Assembly: GCA_027036675.1 (NCBI GenBank)
Contig: JALWDW010000012.1
Location: 2,604-48,274 of the forward strand
Direction of reading: 5' to 3'
Length of the DNA stretch: 45,671 nt
From: Candidatus Dojkabacteria bacterium
Lineage (GTDB): Bacteria > Patescibacteriota > Dojkabacteria > SC72 > JAHDCA01
Shown here: positions 43,919 through 45,671 of the stretch, in pieces
How positions within the stretch are numbered: position 1 is the stretch's first letter
Layout: every line of letters starts with the position of its first letter
Translations under genes and position numbers: made by a program
Notes under the pieces: generated by a model
Seen by the model: only the letters and a program-made list of their open reading frames with translations
Told to the model about the DNA's origin: nothing
Databases searched by the model: none

Positions 43919-44236
43919 ATGTCGATGAGGATTAGGGTTACAATCAAAGGATATGACTCAAATGTGGTGGAGACATCTGCCGTGAGTATATTGCGGACGG
44001 CTGTGGGTACGGGTGCCAAGGTTGTTGGTCCCGTCCCACTGCCGAATCGTCGCACCCTTATGGCTGTCAACAGATCACCGCATATTTACAAGACATCGAT
44101 GGAACATTTTGAAGTTCGTACACATAAGCGTCTGATTGATATTATCGATCCGACTGCTAGTACGATTGACTCGTTGCAACATTTGCAATTACCCACCGGT
44201 GTGCAGATATCTATAAAACAGACTACAGCTTCATAA
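43919..44236 (+). CDS. rpsJ: Ribosomal protein uS10
   Basis: uS10 is a 30S head protein that also pairs with NusB in antitermination. The 105-aa product has GAKVVGPVPLPNRR, NRSPHIYKTSMEHFEVRTHKRLIDI and a normal C-terminus (LPTGVQISI). The ATG at 43919 follows tuf by 20 bases; a second Met two codons later is an alternative. The order tuf-rpsJ-rplC-rplD is the usual join of the str and S10 operons. Confidence 0.97.
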   Translation: MSMRIRVTIKGYDSNVVETSAVSILRTAVGTGAKVVGPVPLPNRRTLMAVNRSPHIYKTSMEHFEVRTHKRLIDIIDPTASTIDSLQHLQLPTGVQISIKQTTAS

Positions 44237-44240
44237 GATC

Positions 44241-44831
44241 ATGGCACAGGCGATAGGTATTAAACAAATGATGACGACGGTCTTTGATGAAAACGGTACT
44301 GCAATACCCGTGACAGTGATCGACTTTTCCGAGACGGTTATTGTGTCCAAGGAAGAAGGTAAGTCCATGCTTGGTGTGGGTAAACGAAAGAAATCTACGC
44401 GAGCGCTTGAAGGTGTCTACAAAGGGTTGGGGTATGTGCCGAAGTATGTAAAGGAAGTAAAAATCACCGAGGGTGAAGAGTTGCCGGGTGTTGGTGAGGT
44501 ATTCCCTGTTGATGTCTTTCAAGATGGTGATATTGTTGCCGTTCAAGGTACTTCTAAGGGTAAAGGTTTTGCCGGCGTTGTGAAACGATGGGGTTTTGCA
44601 GGTGGGTGTGCTTCACATGGACAATCCGATAGATTGCGAGCGCCGGGTTCCATTGGTGCGGGTACGACCCCAGGTCGGGTGTTCAAAGGTAAGAAGATGG
44701 CCGGGCGTAAGGGCGGAGAAACTTGTACTGTAAAGAATTTGCGCGTGGTAGGTGTCGGTGATGATTATATCTTGGTATCCGGCTCGGTACCGGGTTCGAG
44801 TGGTTCGTATGTTGTAGTAACGAAACAATAA
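44241..44831 (+). CDS. rplC: Ribosomal protein uL3
   Basis: uL3 starts 50S assembly and reaches toward the peptidyl transferase centre. The 196-aa product has GTSKGKGFAGVVKRWGF, ASHGQSDRLRAPGSIGAG and TPGRVFKGKKMAGRKGGE. The canonical GNRS/GSHK-like stretch is shortened to GQSD. It starts 5 bases after rpsJ with no Shine-Dalgarno sequence, consistent with coupled translation. Confidence 0.97.
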   Translation: MAQAIGIKQMMTTVFDENGTAIPVTVIDFSETVIVSKEEGKSMLGVGKRKKSTRALEGVYKGLGYVPKYVKEVKITEGEELPGVGEVFPVDVFQDGDIVAVQGTSKGKGFAGVVKRWGFAGGCASHGQSDRLRAPGSIGAGTTPGRVFKGKKMAGRKGGETCTVKNLRVVGVGDDYILVSGSVPGSSGSYVVVTKQ

Positions 44832-44836
44832 GTATT

Positions 44837-45478
44837 ATGAAACTGAAACTTGTAGATTTACAATTGAACGAAGTCACTGGGGATGTAAATTTGAGCGAAG
44901 CCGTGTTTGGAGCTCGATTCGATTCCGATCTGGTAGCGCAAGTATATCAGGTGTATATGACCAATCAGCGTGTGGCCGGGGCTTCTCCCAAGACCAGGGC
45001 TCAGGTACGTGGCGGTGGTCGGAAACCGTGGGCTCAAAAAGGTACGGGGCGTGCAAGAGCTGGGTCTATAAGGTCCCCTCTGTTTAGAGGTGGTGGTGTT
45101 GTATTTGGGCCAGCGGGTCGGGTGTGGAAATCGAAGGTTAATAAGAAAATGAAAAAATCGGCAATCAGAAGCGTACTATCCAAACATCTTGCAGACGGTA
45201 CACTTTTGGCTGTGGTTGTAACGGATGATGGGGATAAGACGACTTCCCTTGCAAAGGCTGTAAGGAAATTTGTGGAAAAAATACGAGGTGATAAACATAT
45301 TGAAGGTCGCTTGGTCACGTTTGTTACGGATAACCCTGACGTTCGTTTGGGGCTGAGGAACATGCAAAATCTCAACCTGGCGTCATCTGACGGTGTGAAT
45401 ATCTACGATGTGCTTTCACCTGCTATTCTTATCTTTGACAAAGAAGCCTTGGTTAAAATAAATGAGAAACTGGCATGA
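44837..45478 (+). CDS. rplD: Ribosomal protein uL4
   Basis: uL4 lines the exit tunnel and in some bacteria represses the S10 operon. The 213-aa product has the signature VRGGGRKPWAQKGTGRARAG followed by SIRSPLFRGGGVVFGP, then the usual alpha/beta C-terminal half. It starts 6 bases after rplC. Its stop overlaps the ATG of a sequence that does not look like rplW. Confidence 0.97.
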   Translation: MKLKLVDLQLNEVTGDVNLSEAVFGARFDSDLVAQVYQVYMTNQRVAGASPKTRAQVRGGGRKPWAQKGTGRARAGSIRSPLFRGGGVVFGPAGRVWKSKVNKKMKKSAIRSVLSKHLADGTLLAVVVTDDGDKTTSLAKAVRKFVEKIRGDKHIEGRLVTFVTDNPDVRLGLRNMQNLNLASSDGVNIYDVLSPAILIFDKEALVKINEKLA

Positions 45479-45671
45479 GTGATGCAAAAAAATCGGGTAT
45501 TCTAAACTCTCCAGAATATAAAAATGAATACAATAAACTCTTAAACAGAATTAAAAAAGAGTTAGCTATTCAAGTATGGCAGAAAAAACTTCTTGACAGC
45601 ATTAAAATTTCGAACAAAGAACTTAAAGATTACTATAACAAGAACAAAGCTGAATTTCAAGAAAAAGAGGC
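45475..45671 (+). CDS. Partial PEB4/SurA-type peptidyl-prolyl isomerase fragment, probably from a chimeric join
   Basis: The frame opened by the ATG overlapping the rplD stop runs to the window edge. The 65 residues (SDAKKSGILNSPEYKNEYNK..., then KISNKELKDYYNKNKAEF) resemble the region just before the parvulin domain in SurA/PpiC proteins and, from memory, align with the middle of Campylobacter PEB4. The similarity begins at the very first residues, as if the start of the gene were missing. GC falls to 28% from about 47% in rplD. rplW is expected here. A contig misjoin is the likeliest reading; transfer is the alternative. The 3' end is cut by the window. Confidence 0.55.
   Translation, partial: MSDAKKSGILNSPEYKNEYNKLLNRIKKELAIQVWQKKLLDSIKISNKELKDYYNKNKAEFQEKE

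Noticed and set aside
43108-44070. 320-aa minus-strand ORF spanning tuf and rpsJ
   Set aside because: Antisense shadow of two certain genes.

Overview
The window looks like chromosomal sequence from a Candidate Phyla Radiation (Patescibacteria) bacterium. The grounds are: short forms of universal information genes (a 528-aa IF-2 without a long N-terminal extension, a 424-aa NusA); a nusA-infB-...-rpsO-pnp cluster from which rbfA, truB and ribF are missing; very large surface proteins built from FN3-like modules; and almost no Shine-Dalgarno sequences before the starts. TGA is an ordinary stop (it ends nusA, infB and rplD), so the Gracilibacteria/SR1 recoded lineages are excluded. The exact phylum cannot be settled here; the FN3-rich surface proteins recall WWE3, Dojkabacteria or Microgenomates relatives (inference from memory).

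Layout. 1-2.2 kb: the 3' part of a surface-type protein ending in a VanY-like D,D-carboxypeptidase. 2.3-9.8 kb: transcription/translation/RNA-decay block nusA, infB, a degenerate DHH-like protein where nrnA is often found, rpsO, pnp. 10.0-11.8 kb (minus strand): an RNA m5C methyltransferase followed by a 3-methyladenine DNA glycosylase. 11.9-36.3 kb: a large envelope/secretion-like region, all on the plus strand: a small soluble protein, a giant protein of about 2470 aa, a 1474-aa anchored protein with 68 cysteines, a small DUF948-like membrane protein, an FN3 protein with a (GGGNN)14 linker and a sortase-like C-terminus, an anchored cysteine-containing protein, a VirB6/TrbL-like polytopic membrane protein, a 1424-aa membrane protein ending in an M23 peptidase, and an SH3b protein. 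36.4-40.4 kb: UvrD/PcrA helicase, a convergent Rpf/SLT-like wall hydrolase, and a TPR protein. 40.5-45.5 kb: the str/S10 ribosomal region fusA, tuf, rpsJ, rplC, rplD.

How they work together. The first and last blocks are housekeeping. The middle region combines a VirB6-like channel protein with several anchored exoproteins and a wall peptidase, which fits an envelope-spanning apparatus or cell-contact machine; no VirB4, VirD4 or VirB8-10 is seen in the window, so this is inference. Four proteins have peptidoglycan-related domains (VanY, M23, Rpf/SLT, and a possible degenerate amidase-2 fold with SH3b).

Most notable. Both elongation GTPases carry altered guanine-recognition motifs: EF-Tu reads NKFG and EF-G reads NKLN where NKxD is expected, and the G5 motif is altered in both. 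IF-2 reads TKID but keeps SAK. The last 197 bases fall from about 47% to 28% GC and encode the interior of a PEB4/SurA-type prolyl isomerase where rplW is expected, which suggests a chimeric join. Promoters are easy to see, often with an extended -10 (TGnTATAAT), and several sit so close to the start codon that the mRNAs should be leaderless.
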